DNA of 64,000 nt, from NCBI RefSeq assembly GCF_010685995.1, contig NZ_JAAGWK010000018.1, forward strand, positions 1-64,000, given 5' to 3'. The notes below the pieces were generated by a model. The model was given only the letters and a program-made list of their open reading frames with translations, was not told the origin of the DNA and made no database searches. Source of the DNA: Goekera deserti (GTDB lineage: Bacteria > Actinomycetota > Actinomycetes > Mycobacteriales > Geodermatophilaceae). A program made the position numbers and the translations under genes. Positions 26,210 through 35,072 of this stretch are shown here, one piece after another (the first letter of the stretch is position 1; every line of letters begins with the position of its first letter).

Positions 26210-27741
26210 GCGGGCGGCCCGGCACCCCGGCAGAGGCCGGCACCACCGGTCGGCTCTACGGCGTCGGGCTCGGCCCGGGTGACCCCGAGCTGGTCACCGT
26301 CAAGGCCGCCCGGCTGATCGCCGCCGCCGACGTGGTCGCGTTCCACGCCGCACGGCACGGACGGTCGGTGGCCCGCGGGATCGCCGAGCCCTACCTGCGC
26401 CCCGACCAGGTCGAGGAACTGCTGGTCTACCCGGTCACCACCGAGACCACCGACCACCCCGGTGGCTACCAGGGCGCCATCGACGAGTTCTACGAGGCCG
26501 CCGCCGCACGGCTCGCCGCCCACCTGGACGCCGGGCGCGACGTCGTCGTGCTCGCCGAGGGCGACCCGTTCTTCTACGGCTCCTACATGCACATGCACAA
26601 GCGGCTCGCGCACCGCTACCCCACCGAGGTCGTGCCCGGGGTGACCAGCGTCAGCGGCGCCGCGGCCGCCGTGGGCCGCCCGCTGGTGGAGCGGGACGAG
26701 GTGCTCACCGTGCTGCCCGGCACGATGGACGCCGACGAGCTCGCCGAGTGGCTGGCCACCACCGACAGCGCCGCGGTGATGAAGCTCGGCCGCACGTTCC
26801 CCGCCGTCCGCGAGGCCTTCGACCGGGCCGGCGTGCTGGACCGGGCGCTGTACGTGGAGCGGGCCACCAGCGACCGGCAGCGCACCCTGCCGCTGGCCGA
26901 GGTCGACCCGGACACCGTGCCGTACTTCTCCCTCGCCCTGCTGCCCAGCCCGCTGACCCAGCCCGGCCGGCCCCGCGCCGCGGGCACCGCACCCGCGACC
27001 GGCACCGCCGAGGTGGTCGTGGTCGGGCTCGGCCCGGGCAAGCGCAGCTGGACGACGCCGGAGGCCGCCGAGGCCCTCGCCGCCGCCGACGTGCTGGTCG
27101 GTTACGGCCCGTACCTGGACCGGGTGCCGGCCAACCCGCGGCAGACCCGGTACCCCAGTGACAACCGGGTCGAGGCCGAGCGCGCGGCACACGCCCTGGA
27201 GCTGGCCCGGGACGGCCGGCGGGTGGCGGTCGTGTCCTCCGGCGACCCGGGGGTGTTCGCGATGGCCGCGGCGGTGCTGGAGGTGGCGGCCGAGCCGCGC
27301 TTCGCCGACGTCGGGGTGCGGGTGCTGCCGGGGATCACCGCGGCGCAGGCGGTCGCGTCGCGGGTGGGTGCGCCGCTGGGGCACGACTTCTGCGTCATGT
27401 CGCTGTCCGACGTGCTCAAGCCGTGGACGCTGATCGTCGACCGGTTGCGGCACGTGGGCGCGGCCGACCTGGTGCTGGCGCTCTACAACCCCCGGTCGAA
27501 GGCCCGCCCGCACCAGCTCGGCGAGGCACTGGACGTGGTCCGGGAGCACCGCGGGCCGGAGACCGTCGTCGTGGTCGGGCGGGACGTCGGCGGGCCGGCC
27601 GAGGAGCTGACCGTGACCACCCTGGCCGAGCTCGACCCGGCGACGGTGGACATGCGCTGCCTGGTGCTGATCGGCTCGTCGCAGACCCGGGTGACGCCGT
27701 CCGGGCAGGTCTTCACCTCCCGCCGCCACCCGGGCCGCTAG
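26206..27741 (+). CDS. cobIJ: Fused precorrin-2 C20- / precorrin-3B C17-methyltransferase (CobI-CobJ)
   Basis: 511 aa with two tandem SAM-dependent corrin methylases. CobI half (about 15-250): [60 protein letters not shown]. CobJ half (about 265-505): [84 protein letters not shown]. The fusion is normal in actinobacteria. GTG overlaps the cobH stop. The stop codon is shared tail-to-tail with the next gene: CTAG at 27738-27741 supplies TAG on both strands. Confidence 0.96.
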   Translation: MSGRPGTPAEAGTTGRLYGVGLGPGDPELVTVKAARLIAAADVVAFHAARHGRSVARGIAEPYLRPDQVEELLVYPVTTETTDHPGGYQGAIDEFYEAAAARLAAHLDAGRDVVVLAEGDPFFYGSYMHMHKRLAHRYPTEVVPGVTSVSGAAAAVGRPLVERDEVLTVLPGTMDADELAEWLATTDSAAVMKLGRTFPAVREAFDRAGVLDRALYVERATSDRQRTLPLAEVDPDTVPYFSLALLPSPLTQPGRPRAAGTAPATGTAEVVVVGLGPGKRSWTTPEAAEALAAADVLVGYGPYLDRVPANPRQTRYPSDNRVEAERAAHALELARDGRRVAVVSSGDPGVFAMAAAVLEVAAEPRFADVGVRVLPGITAAQAVASRVGAPLGHDFCVMSLSDVLKPWTLIVDRLRHVGAADLVLALYNPRSKARPHQLGEALDVVREHRGPETVVVVGRDVGGPAEELTVTTLAELDPATVDMRCLVLIGSSQTRVTPSGQVFTSRRHPGR

Positions 27742-28523
27742 TCGGGCAGCTGCAGGCGGGCGTCGGACAGCTCGGCGGACAGGGCCGGCCCGGCGACCTC
27801 GGCGAGCCGGCGGACCAGCTGCCCGACCGCGGCGTCGTAGCCGCGGCTCGCGGCCGGCGTGTGGCCGCGGTTGCTGTCCTCGGGCAGCAGCCAGCGCAGC
27901 CGGTCGAAGGCCGCGGTGCGCTCGGCGGTGACCTCGGGGTGCCGGCGCAGCTCGTTGCGGATCTCCAGCGCGCAGCGCAGCGAGCGCAGCTCGGTCTCCA
28001 CCGAGGCGACCTGGTCGGCGGTGGCGTCCAGCCGGCGCATCCGGGTGACCTGCTCCTGGCCCCGGGCCAGCTCCTGCGCCAGGTCGATGCCGGCCAGCGC
28101 CGAGCGGGTGCGGGAGCGCACCGCCTGCACCGTCTCGGCCGGCCCCTCCGGCCGGTCGGCCGCGGAGAGGACGACGTGCAGCGCGGACGCGACGCTGGCC
28201 GAGGCCAGCAGCACCAGCTCGACCGTCGCCGCGGACCGCAGCTCGACGAGCACGGTGCCGTCGCGCCCGGGCAGGCCGCCGTCCCGGCCGGGGGTGGGCA
28301 GGCCGGCCACCCGGCCGGTCATCCCCACCGGGTGCGTCGGCACCTCCGGCCGGGCCTGGCTGGGCAGCACGGCCAGCAGCACGTAGGCGGCCAGCAGGTC
28401 CAGTGCCTGGGTGAGGTCGCCGATCCGCACCAGGGACGGCCGCTCGGGCGGCTGCGTCCAGCGCAGCCGCACCAGCCGACGCTCGGTCTCGGCCCCGGTG
28501 ACGGGGCCGGGGGTCGCACGCAC
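27738..28523 (-). CDS. Hypothetical protein, helical
   Basis: 261 aa, mostly helical, no signal peptide. Features: LVRIGDLTQALDLLAAYVLLAVLP, VELVLLASASVASALHVVLSA, a long charged helix region TRMRRLDATADQVASVETELRSLRCALEIRNELRRHPEVTAE that could form a coiled coil, and a C-terminal LVRRLAEVAGPALSAEL. I do not recognise a family. Start GTG at 28523 is the best of several. Convergent with cobIJ, with overlapping stops. Confidence 0.55.
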   Translation of the reverse strand: MRATPGPVTGAETERRLVRLRWTQPPERPSLVRIGDLTQALDLLAAYVLLAVLPSQARPEVPTHPVGMTGRVAGLPTPGRDGGLPGRDGTVLVELRSAATVELVLLASASVASALHVVLSAADRPEGPAETVQAVRSRTRSALAGIDLAQELARGQEQVTRMRRLDATADQVASVETELRSLRCALEIRNELRRHPEVTAERTAAFDRLRWLLPEDSNRGHTPAASRGYDAAVGQLVRRLAEVAGPALSAELSDARLQLPD

Positions 28524-28696
28524 CGTCCTCGCTCCTGTCCGCCGCCGGATGACTCGCGCCGCCGAGGCTAGGCGACGGCACCCCCGGGCTCCCGCGGGAC
28601 ACGAGCGGACGCTGCCCCGTGCGGTCTCGGAGCCGCGGCCCGGACCGGGCGCACGGCGCGGGAACAGGACGTCGGCCCCGGCGCTTGCAGCTCCAC

Positions 28697-29926
28697 GTGC
28701 CCAGCCGTCGACTGACCGGAGCGCCCGCCTTCTGGGCCGTGGCAGCCGTCTACCTGCTCGTGCTGGTCTCCTCCGGTGTCCCGTCGCCGCTGTACCGGGT
28801 CTACCAGGAGGAGTTCGGCTTCTCCTCCGGTCTGCTGACCGTCGTCTTCGCCGTGTACGCGCTGGCGCTGCTGGCCTCGCTGCTGGTGGTCGGCGCACTG
28901 TCGGACCACATCGGGCGGCGTCCGGTGCTCGTGGTCGGGCTGGTGGTGCAGGCGGCCGGGATGGTGCTGTTCCTGCTCGCGGACGGCGTCGGGTGGCTGC
29001 TCGCCGCCCGGGTCGTGCAGGGCTTCGCCACCGGCGCGATGACCGGCGCGTTCGGGGCGGCGCTGATGGACCTGCAGGCCCGCGACCGGCCGCTCGCCCC
29101 GGTGGTCAACAGCGCGACCCCGGGGCTGGGTCTGGCCGTGGGCGCAGTCGGCGCCGGCCTGCTGGTGGAGTTCGTGCCGGCGCCCACCGAGTGGGTGTTC
29201 GGCGTGCTCACCGCCCTGTTCCTGCTGTTCGCCGTGGGCGTGCTGCTCGTCCTGCCGGAGTCCTCCCCGCGGCGCCCCGGGGCGCGTGCCTCGCTGCGGC
29301 CCACGCTCACCGTGCCGCCGCCGCAGCGCCGGCCGTTCCTGCTGGTCATGCCCTGCCTGGCCGCCACCTGGGCCTTCGGTGGCCTGGCCGCCTCGCTCGG
29401 GCCGTCGCTGTCGGCCGAGGTGTTCGGCATCGACGACCACTTCCTGGGCACGCTCGGGGTGGCGGCGATCAACGGCACCGGGGTGATCGCGTCGCTGGCC
29501 ATGCGCAACGCCGCGCCGCGCCGGTCGCTGCTGGTGGGCGCGCTGGTCTTCGCGACCGGCGTCGCCGGCACCGTCGTCTCGCTGCTCACCGCCTGGACGT
29601 GGCTGTACTTCCTCACCGCCGTCGTGTCCGGCTGGGGTTTCGGGGCGGCGTTCCTGGGCTCGGTCGCCGTGGTCACCCAGGACGTCGCCCCCGGCTCCCG
29701 GGCCGGGCTGATGTCGGCGCTGTTCACCTTCGGCTACGTGAGCTTCAGCGTGCCCGCCGTCGCCGCCGGGGTCGCCTCCGGGCGGTGGGGTCTGGCCGCG
29801 ACCGCGGAGGTCTTCGGCGTCGTGGTGGTGCTCTCGGCGCTGGTCGCCGTCGTGGGCCTGCTCCTCCAGCAGCGCCGCACCGCCGCGCCGTCCCTGGCCC
29901 GCGCCCCCGCCGACACCCCCGCCTGA
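28697..29926 (+). CDS. Major facilitator superfamily transporter
   Basis: 409 aa with about 12 hydrophobic helices. The MFS motif A is LSDHIGRRPVLVVGL between helices 2 and 3; other marks are VQGFATGAMTGAFGAALMDL and a second-half GLMSALFTFGYVSFSVPAVAAG. It resembles drug/metabolite efflux proteins; the substrate is unknown. GTG at 28697 (VPSRRLTGAPAFWAVAAVYLL). A cluster of REP-like palindromes follows. Confidence 0.9.
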   Translation: MPSRRLTGAPAFWAVAAVYLLVLVSSGVPSPLYRVYQEEFGFSSGLLTVVFAVYALALLASLLVVGALSDHIGRRPVLVVGLVVQAAGMVLFLLADGVGWLLAARVVQGFATGAMTGAFGAALMDLQARDRPLAPVVNSATPGLGLAVGAVGAGLLVEFVPAPTEWVFGVLTALFLLFAVGVLLVLPESSPRRPGARASLRPTLTVPPPQRRPFLLVMPCLAATWAFGGLAASLGPSLSAEVFGIDDHFLGTLGVAAINGTGVIASLAMRNAAPRRSLLVGALVFATGVAGTVVSLLTAWTWLYFLTAVVSGWGFGAAFLGSVAVVTQDVAPGSRAGLMSALFTFGYVSFSVPAVAAGVASGRWGLAATAEVFGVVVVLSALVAVVGLLLQQRRTAAPSLARAPADTPA

Positions 29927-29935
29927 CCCCCCTTC

Positions 29936-30100
29936 CGCCAAGATGGCCATCGTGGCGGGGAGTTCGTGTCGGTTGTGGCGCCTCTTGCGACACCACCCAC
30001 CCGCCACGATGGCCATTGTGGCGGGGAGTTCGTGTTGGTTGTGGCGGCGCCCGCCGCCTGAGGCCGCCGTTCGGAGACCGCCACGATGGCCATCGTGGCG
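29936..30100. repeat. Cluster of three REP-like palindromes (CCACGATGGCCATCGTGG family)
   Basis: Copies at 29936-29957 (one base changed), 30002-30023 (one base changed) and 30079-30100 (perfect). Each is followed on the + strand by GGGGrGTTCsTGTyGGTTG, so the conserved unit is longer than the palindrome. They fill the gap between the convergent MFS and GTPase genes. Further copies: 37794-37815 and 48247-48268. All lie near gene ends. Confidence 0.85.
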
Positions 30101-30152
30101 GGGGGTTCCTGTCGGTTGCGGCGGGGCGACGGGTGTCGACCCGGCCGTGAGG

Positions 30153-31724
30153 TCAGGAGCGGGCGCGGGTGACGGCCTCGCAGTAGCGCTGGTGGTCGAA
30201 GCGGGCGGCGGCGAGGGGCTCCAGTACCTCGTCCTGGGCGACCTGGTCGACCCGCTCGGTGAGCGCCCGCCGCGCCTGTCTGCCCCGCCGCCGCGCGCCC
30301 ATCGCGACCAGCGGGCGGGCGACGAGCGCGAGCAGCAACCCGGCCAGCAGCCCGCCGACCAGCAGCAGCGTCGGCAGCGGGATGCCCTCCACCCGGGGCA
30401 GCGGGACGACGTCGTCCAGCTGCAGCCACCCGAGCACGACCAGCCCGAGCAGCCACAGCGCCCCGGCCAGCGCCACCAGCATGAGCAGCCACTGCAGGCC
30501 GCCGACGCCGCGCTGCCAGAACGGCGTCCGGTCGGGGCCGAGGTCCGCCCCGGCGACGGCCCGGTCCAGCTCGCCGGCCAGCCGGTCCTCCGAGACCTCG
30601 GCGGTGCGGCGCAGCTCGTCGCGCCAGGCCTGGGGCAGCCCGTCGCCGGCGCCGTCCCGGGCCCGCCGCAGCGCGGTGCTGACGCCGGCGCGCTGCACGG
30701 CGCCGGCCTCGGGCAGCGACGTGCGGGACTCCTCGTTGCCCAGGTGCAGCCGCTTCAGCGGGTCGGCCCGCAGCTTCCCGGTCCAGCGGACGACGGGCCA
30801 GCCGGTGGCGGCGGTCCCCCGCCGGCGCGCGGACCGCTCGACCGCCGCGACGACGGTGGGCACCCCGGCCGCGGACGCCAGCGCCTCGGTCAGGCCCTCC
30901 CGCTCGTCCCGTCCCAGCTCGCTGCCTCCGGAGCCACAGTGCTCGGCCAACGCCCCGGCCGCGCCCCGGACGTCGGCGGTCAGCCGGTCGGTGGCCGCCC
31001 GGCGCGCCGCGACCCGGGTGGCCAGCTGGGCGCGCAGCTCCTCGACCCCGTCGCCGGTGCGCGCCGACACCGGGAGCAGCGGCGTCCCGGCCAGTCCCTC
31101 CGAGTCCAGCAGCCCGCGCAGGTCGGCGACGCAGGCCTTGGCGGCGAGCTCGTCGAGCCGGTCGACCTGGTTGAGCACGACGTAGAGCACCCCGGCGTGG
31201 CCGGCGAGCGGCACGAGGTAGCGCTGGTGGACGGCGGCGTCGGCGTACTTCTGCGGGTCGAGCACCCACACCAGGACGTCGACCAGCTCCACGAGCCGGT
31301 CGACCTCGAGCCGGTTCTCCATCCGCACGCTGTCGTGGTCGGGGAGGTCGAGCAGCACCAGCCCGTCGAGCCGGGGGTCGAGGGCGGCGGCGTGCCGGCG
31401 CGGCACCTGCAGCCAGTCCAGCAGCCGGTCCTGCGCGTCGCCCCACACGGTGGCGTGCGCGACACCGGTGGTCGGCCGACGCACCCCGGGCACGCTCACG
31501 TCGCCGCCGGAGAGCGCGTTGAACAGCGTCGACTTGCCGCTGCCGGTGGCGCCTGCCAGCGCGACGACGGTGGCCGTGCCCAGCGCCTCGCGGGCCCCCG
31601 CCTTGGCCAGCAGCGCCCGCGCGTTCGAGACCTCCGGCACCTCGAGCCGGCCGTCGGCGATCTCGACGGCGTCGCGCAGCGCTGTCAGCCGGTCGGCGAG
31701 GGAGAGCTCGCGCCGGCGGATCAC
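30153..31724 (-). CDS. Dynamin-like / Era-type GTPase, membrane-anchored (second of a pair)
   Basis: 523 aa. G1 VVALAGATGSGKSTLFNALSG, G2 region VRRPTTGVAHAT, G3 LLDLPDHDSV (DxxG-like DLPDHD), G4 VVLNQVDRLDEL (NQVD for NKxD). The middle is helical; the C-terminal region has two membrane helices (LQWLLMLVALAGALWLLGLVVLGW and LPTLLLVGGLLAGLLLALVA), then a charged tail. GTG at 31724 overlaps the partner's stop by 4 bp. Paired bacterial dynamin-like GTPases remodel or tether membranes; no target is shown here. Confidence 0.85.
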   Translation of the reverse strand: MIRRRELSLADRLTALRDAVEIADGRLEVPEVSNARALLAKAGAREALGTATVVALAGATGSGKSTLFNALSGGDVSVPGVRRPTTGVAHATVWGDAQDRLLDWLQVPRRHAAALDPRLDGLVLLDLPDHDSVRMENRLEVDRLVELVDVLVWVLDPQKYADAAVHQRYLVPLAGHAGVLYVVLNQVDRLDELAAKACVADLRGLLDSEGLAGTPLLPVSARTGDGVEELRAQLATRVAARRAATDRLTADVRGAAGALAEHCGSGGSELGRDEREGLTEALASAAGVPTVVAAVERSARRRGTAATGWPVVRWTGKLRADPLKRLHLGNEESRTSLPEAGAVQRAGVSTALRRARDGAGDGLPQAWRDELRRTAEVSEDRLAGELDRAVAGADLGPDRTPFWQRGVGGLQWLLMLVALAGALWLLGLVVLGWLQLDDVVPLPRVEGIPLPTLLLVGGLLAGLLLALVARPLVAMGARRRGRQARRALTERVDQVAQDEVLEPLAAARFDHQRYCEAVTRARS

Positions 31725-33439
31725 CGGGCGTCCTGCTGCCGGGCGCGCGCCAGGGTCTGGGCGGCGTCGGTCAGCTCGTCGGCCGCCTCGGGGGCGGGGG
31801 CGACGGCGTCGAGCAGCGCGTCGAAGCGGTCCTGCTCCTCGCCCAGCAGCCGGTCGGCGCGGGCGGACAGGTCGGCGCGGGCCCGGTCGGCCAGCGCGCG
31901 GACGGCGGCGTCGCCGAACACCGCCTCCAGCACCCGCTGGCCCACCGCGGTCGTGCCGCCGGCCACGGCGACCTCGCCGCCGGTGAGCCCGCCGGTGGAG
32001 GCGAAGACGGCGACCATGACCACCGCGCCGGCGCCGTTGATGCCCCAGGACATGAACCGGGCCCGGGTCCGGCGGCCGGCGCCCTCGGTGCGGACCAGGT
32101 CGAGCACGACGCCCTGCCAGCTCCGCACCTCGTCGGCGGCGATGCCGGTGAACTGCGGCGACACGCCCTCCAGGTCCTGCCGGCCGGCCACCAGCGCGGG
32201 GCCGCCGGGCAGTGCCCGCCAGGCGGTGACGGTGCGCTCGGCGGCCCGGTCGGCCTCGGCCCGCAGCAGCTGCTCGACGCTGGACTCCAGCGCACCGCGC
32301 AGGTCGTCGGCCGGGGTGGGCCGGCCGGTCAGCGAGGCGGTCAGCCGGTCGCGCAGCCTCCCCACCCCGGACTGCAGGTTACGCATCCACTCGCCGGTGC
32401 CGACGAACTCCTGCCAGCGGGCCAGCACCTCCCCGCGCAGCAGGGTGCCGCTACGCACCCCTTCATCGATGCCGTCGCGTGCCTCGGCGTAGGCGGCGTC
32501 GGCGGCCTGGCGCAGGGAGCCGGCGGCAGCGTGCTGGGCCTGGACGGCGGTCACCAGGCCGGCGACCCGGCCGTCGAGGCTCTCCAGCGCACCCTGCAGG
32601 GTCTGCCGGACGACGGCGGCCCGCTGCTCCTGGTCGGCAGCCAGCGCGAACAGCCACTCGCGCAGCGGCGCCACCTGGTCCGCGGGCAGCATGCCGTCGA
32701 CCAGCGGGCGCTCCTCCACGACGAACAGCCGGGCGCCGCTCAACCCGGCCCGCTGCAGCATCCCGGCCAGGTCGTCGGCCACCTCGCGGACGGCGTCGGT
32801 CGGCACCCGGTCGAGCACGACGGCCAGCGCGGTGCCGCGCTCCTGCGCCGTTCGCAGCAGGTCCCACGGGACGGCGTCGGCGTAGCGGGCGGCGGTGGTC
32901 ACGAACACCCACAGGTCGGCCGCGGACAGCAGCTGGCCGGCGAGGTCTCGGTTGGCCTCGACCACCGAGTCGACGTCCGGGGCGTCGATCAGGGCCAGCC
33001 CCGCCGGGACGTCGTCACGGGCGACCAGCCGCAGCGCGCCGGGACCGGCGTCGGCGAGCGACTCCCCGGTGGCCCGGGCGAGGCCGGGCAGGACGCGGTC
33101 GTCGGCGAAGGCGGCCCGGTCGGCGGTGGAGCAGACCAGCACCGGCGCCCGGGTGGTCGGCCGGAGCACACCGGGCATCGACACCGGCGCGCCGATCACG
33201 CTGTTGACCAGGGTCGACTTGCCGGCGCCGGTGGAGCCACCGACCACGGTCAGCAGCGGGGCGTCCAGGTCGCGCAGCCGGGGCAGCAGGTAGTCGTCGA
33301 TCTGGTCCACCACAGCGCGCGCGGCGCGTACGGCGTGGTCCCGCTCGGCGGTGGCCAGGCCGAGCGGCGCGGCGGCGACCTGGTCGCGCAGCGCCTGCAG
33401 GGCGTCGGGCAGCCGGGTGGCGGCGGGGAGGGTCTGCAC
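31721..33439 (-). CDS. Dynamin-like GTPase (first of a pair)
   Basis: 572 aa. G1 LLTVVGGSTGAGKSTLVNSVIG, G2 region VLRPTTRAPVLV, G3 LALIDAPDVDSV (DAPDVDS), G4-like LAVVLDRVPTDAV (DRVP, divergent from NKxD). Long helical stalk, then a hydrophobic segment INGAGAVVMVAVFASTGGL and VAVAGGTTAVGQRVLEAVFGD, typical of YfjP-like bacterial GTPases with a membrane-inserting hairpin. GTG at 33439. Sequence relatives are usually encoded as overlapping pairs, supporting a hetero-oligomer like bacterial dynamin pairs. Confidence 0.85.
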   Translation of the reverse strand: MQTLPAATRLPDALQALRDQVAAAPLGLATAERDHAVRAARAVVDQIDDYLLPRLRDLDAPLLTVVGGSTGAGKSTLVNSVIGAPVSMPGVLRPTTRAPVLVCSTADRAAFADDRVLPGLARATGESLADAGPGALRLVARDDVPAGLALIDAPDVDSVVEANRDLAGQLLSAADLWVFVTTAARYADAVPWDLLRTAQERGTALAVVLDRVPTDAVREVADDLAGMLQRAGLSGARLFVVEERPLVDGMLPADQVAPLREWLFALAADQEQRAAVVRQTLQGALESLDGRVAGLVTAVQAQHAAAGSLRQAADAAYAEARDGIDEGVRSGTLLRGEVLARWQEFVGTGEWMRNLQSGVGRLRDRLTASLTGRPTPADDLRGALESSVEQLLRAEADRAAERTVTAWRALPGGPALVAGRQDLEGVSPQFTGIAADEVRSWQGVVLDLVRTEGAGRRTRARFMSWGINGAGAVVMVAVFASTGGLTGGEVAVAGGTTAVGQRVLEAVFGDAAVRALADRARADLSARADRLLGEEQDRFDALLDAVAPAPEAADELTDAAQTLARARQQDAR

Positions 33440-33495
33440 CAGGCGATCATGCCCAGGTCAGCGGGGTCCTACCCCTCCCCCGCCGGTCGCCGCGG

Positions 33496-34029
33496 TCAGC
33501 CCATGGACTTCTGCCCGTCGATCGTCTCGCGCAGGATGTCGGCGTGGCCGGCGTGCTGCGCGGTCTCGCCGACGATGTGCAGCACCACCTGGCGGGCCGA
33601 CCAGGAGGCCCCCGGCTCGAACCACGGCGCCTCGGGGAGCGGGTGCGCGGCGTCCAGGCTGGGCAGTGTGCGCACCAGCTCGTCGGTGCGCGCGGCCACC
33701 TCCGCGTAGCGCTCCAGCACGGCGGCCAGGGTCTCGCCGGGCTGCATCCGGAACTGGCCCAGCCAGTCGGTGTGCTCGTTCGCCGCGGCCATCCGCTCGG
33801 CGCCGCCGGACATGAACGCGGCCCACCCGGCCTCCACCAGGGTGACGTGCTTGACCAGCCCGCCGATGCACAGCTCGCTGGCGGTCGGGCGCAGGCCGGC
33901 CTGCTCGTCGGTGAGCCCCTGCGCGGTGTGCCGCAGGAAGTGCCGGCGCGTGGCCAGGATCTGCAGCAGGTCTGCCCGCTCGCGGTCCATGGTGGTCTCC
34001 TCCGTCGTCCGTACCTCGGTGCTGGTCAT
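33496..34029 (-). CDS. DinB-family (mycothiol-transferase-like) protein
   Basis: 177 aa, four-helix DinB fold. Metal-ligand histidines sit in GGLVKHVTLVEAGW, and in the C-terminal VVLHIVGETAQHAGHADILRE; DRERADLLQILATRRHFLRHTAQGLTDEQ is the first helix. In actinobacteria such proteins include mycothiol-dependent transferases and isomerases. I chose the ATG at 34029 because GGAGGG lies 7-12 bases before it; ATG 34044 is an alternative. Divergent from the WYL regulator, sharing an 86-bp control region. Confidence 0.85.
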   Translation of the reverse strand: MTSTEVRTTEETTMDRERADLLQILATRRHFLRHTAQGLTDEQAGLRPTASELCIGGLVKHVTLVEAGWAAFMSGGAERMAAANEHTDWLGQFRMQPGETLAAVLERYAEVAARTDELVRTLPSLDAAHPLPEAPWFEPGASWSARQVVLHIVGETAQHAGHADILRETIDGQKSMG

Positions 34030-34077
34030 GTCCGTGCCCTCCATCGCTCGTCGTGGGGTCGACGCTAGAGAACACTC

Positions 34078-34094
34078 CGGTCAGTTCCTGACCG
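34078..34094. promoter_or_regulatory. Palindromic operator candidate between DinB and WYL genes
   Basis: CGGTCAGTTCCTGACCG is a 7-bp inverted repeat around TTC, located 21 bp before the WYL regulator start and 48 bp from the DinB start. Its place in a divergent promoter fits autoregulation by the WYL protein, which often controls its divergent neighbour. Confidence 0.55.
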
Positions 34095-34115
34095 CAATGG
34101 CAGCAGACTGGGGGC

Positions 34116-35072
34116 ATGGCCCAGACGAGCACCCGGATGCTCCAGCTGCTCTCGCTGCTGCAGACCCACCGGCACTGGCCGGGCAACGAGCTGGCCGACC
34201 GGCTGGAGGTCTCGCCGCGCACGCTGCGCCGGGACGTCGACCGGCTCCGCGAGCTCGGCTACCCGGTGCGGGCCAGCCGCGGCGTCGACGGCGGGTACCA
34301 GCTGAGCCCCGGCGCCGCGCTGCCCCCGCTCGTCCTGGACGACGAGGAGGCCGTCGCGATCGCCGTCGGGCTGCAGGCGGCGGCGTCCTCCGCGGTCGCC
34401 GGCATGGCCGAGTCGTCGGTGCGGGCACTGACGAAGCTGGTCCGGGTGATGCCGCAGCGGCTGCGCCGGCGGGTCGACGCGCTGCACGCCGTCACCGTGC
34501 CCGGCGCCTGGGAGCGGGCCGGCGAGGTGGTCGAGCCCACCGTCCTGACCACGCTCGCCCAGGCCTGCCGGGACGACGAGCGGCTGCGCTTCGGCTACAC
34601 CGCCGCCGACGGGAGGGTCAGCGACCGGCACGTCGAGCCGCATCGGCTGGTGTCGCTCGGGCGCCGCTGGTACCTGGTCGCCTACGACGTAGAGCGGGCG
34701 GACTGGCGGAGCTTCCGCCTCGACCGGCTGCAGCGACCGGCCGGCACCGGCGCCCGGTTCGCCCCGCGCCGGCTGCCCGCCGAGGACGCCGCGGCCTTCG
34801 TGCAGGCCGGGACGGGCCCGCGGGCGACGGCGCACGCGGTGGCCGCCGTGGTTGAGCTCCCTGCGGCCCGGGTGCGCGAGCACGTCGGCCGCTGGGGCGA
34901 CGTGGAGGACCTCGGCCCCGACCGGTGCCGGCTGCGGATGGCCACGGACGCCTTCGACTGGCCGGCGATGGTGCTGGGCTCGCTGGGGGCGGAGTTCACC
35001 GTGGAGGAGCCGCCCGCCCTGGTCGAGCACCTCCGCCGGTGCGCCGAGCTCTTCACCCGCGCGGTGAGCTGA
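34116..35072 (+). CDS. WYL-domain helix-turn-helix transcriptional regulator
   Basis: 318 aa. N-terminal HTH_11: MLQLLSLLQTHRHWPGNELADRLEVSPRTLRRDVDRLRELGYPVRASRGVDGGYQL. WYL ligand domain about 150-240: RFGYTAADGRVSDRHVEPHRLVSLGRRWYLVAYDVERADWRSFRLDRL, then a C-terminal WCX-like region. Such proteins respond to small molecules or nucleic acid ends. Likely regulator of the divergent dinB-like gene. Its 3' end overlaps the convergent terC by 20 bp. Confidence 0.93.
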   Translation: MAQTSTRMLQLLSLLQTHRHWPGNELADRLEVSPRTLRRDVDRLRELGYPVRASRGVDGGYQLSPGAALPPLVLDDEEAVAIAVGLQAAASSAVAGMAESSVRALTKLVRVMPQRLRRRVDALHAVTVPGAWERAGEVVEPTVLTTLAQACRDDERLRFGYTAADGRVSDRHVEPHRLVSLGRRWYLVAYDVERADWRSFRLDRLQRPAGTGARFAPRRLPAEDAAAFVQAGTGPRATAHAVAAVVELPAARVREHVGRWGDVEDLGPDRCRLRMATDAFDWPAMVLGSLGAEFTVEEPPALVEHLRRCAELFTRAVS

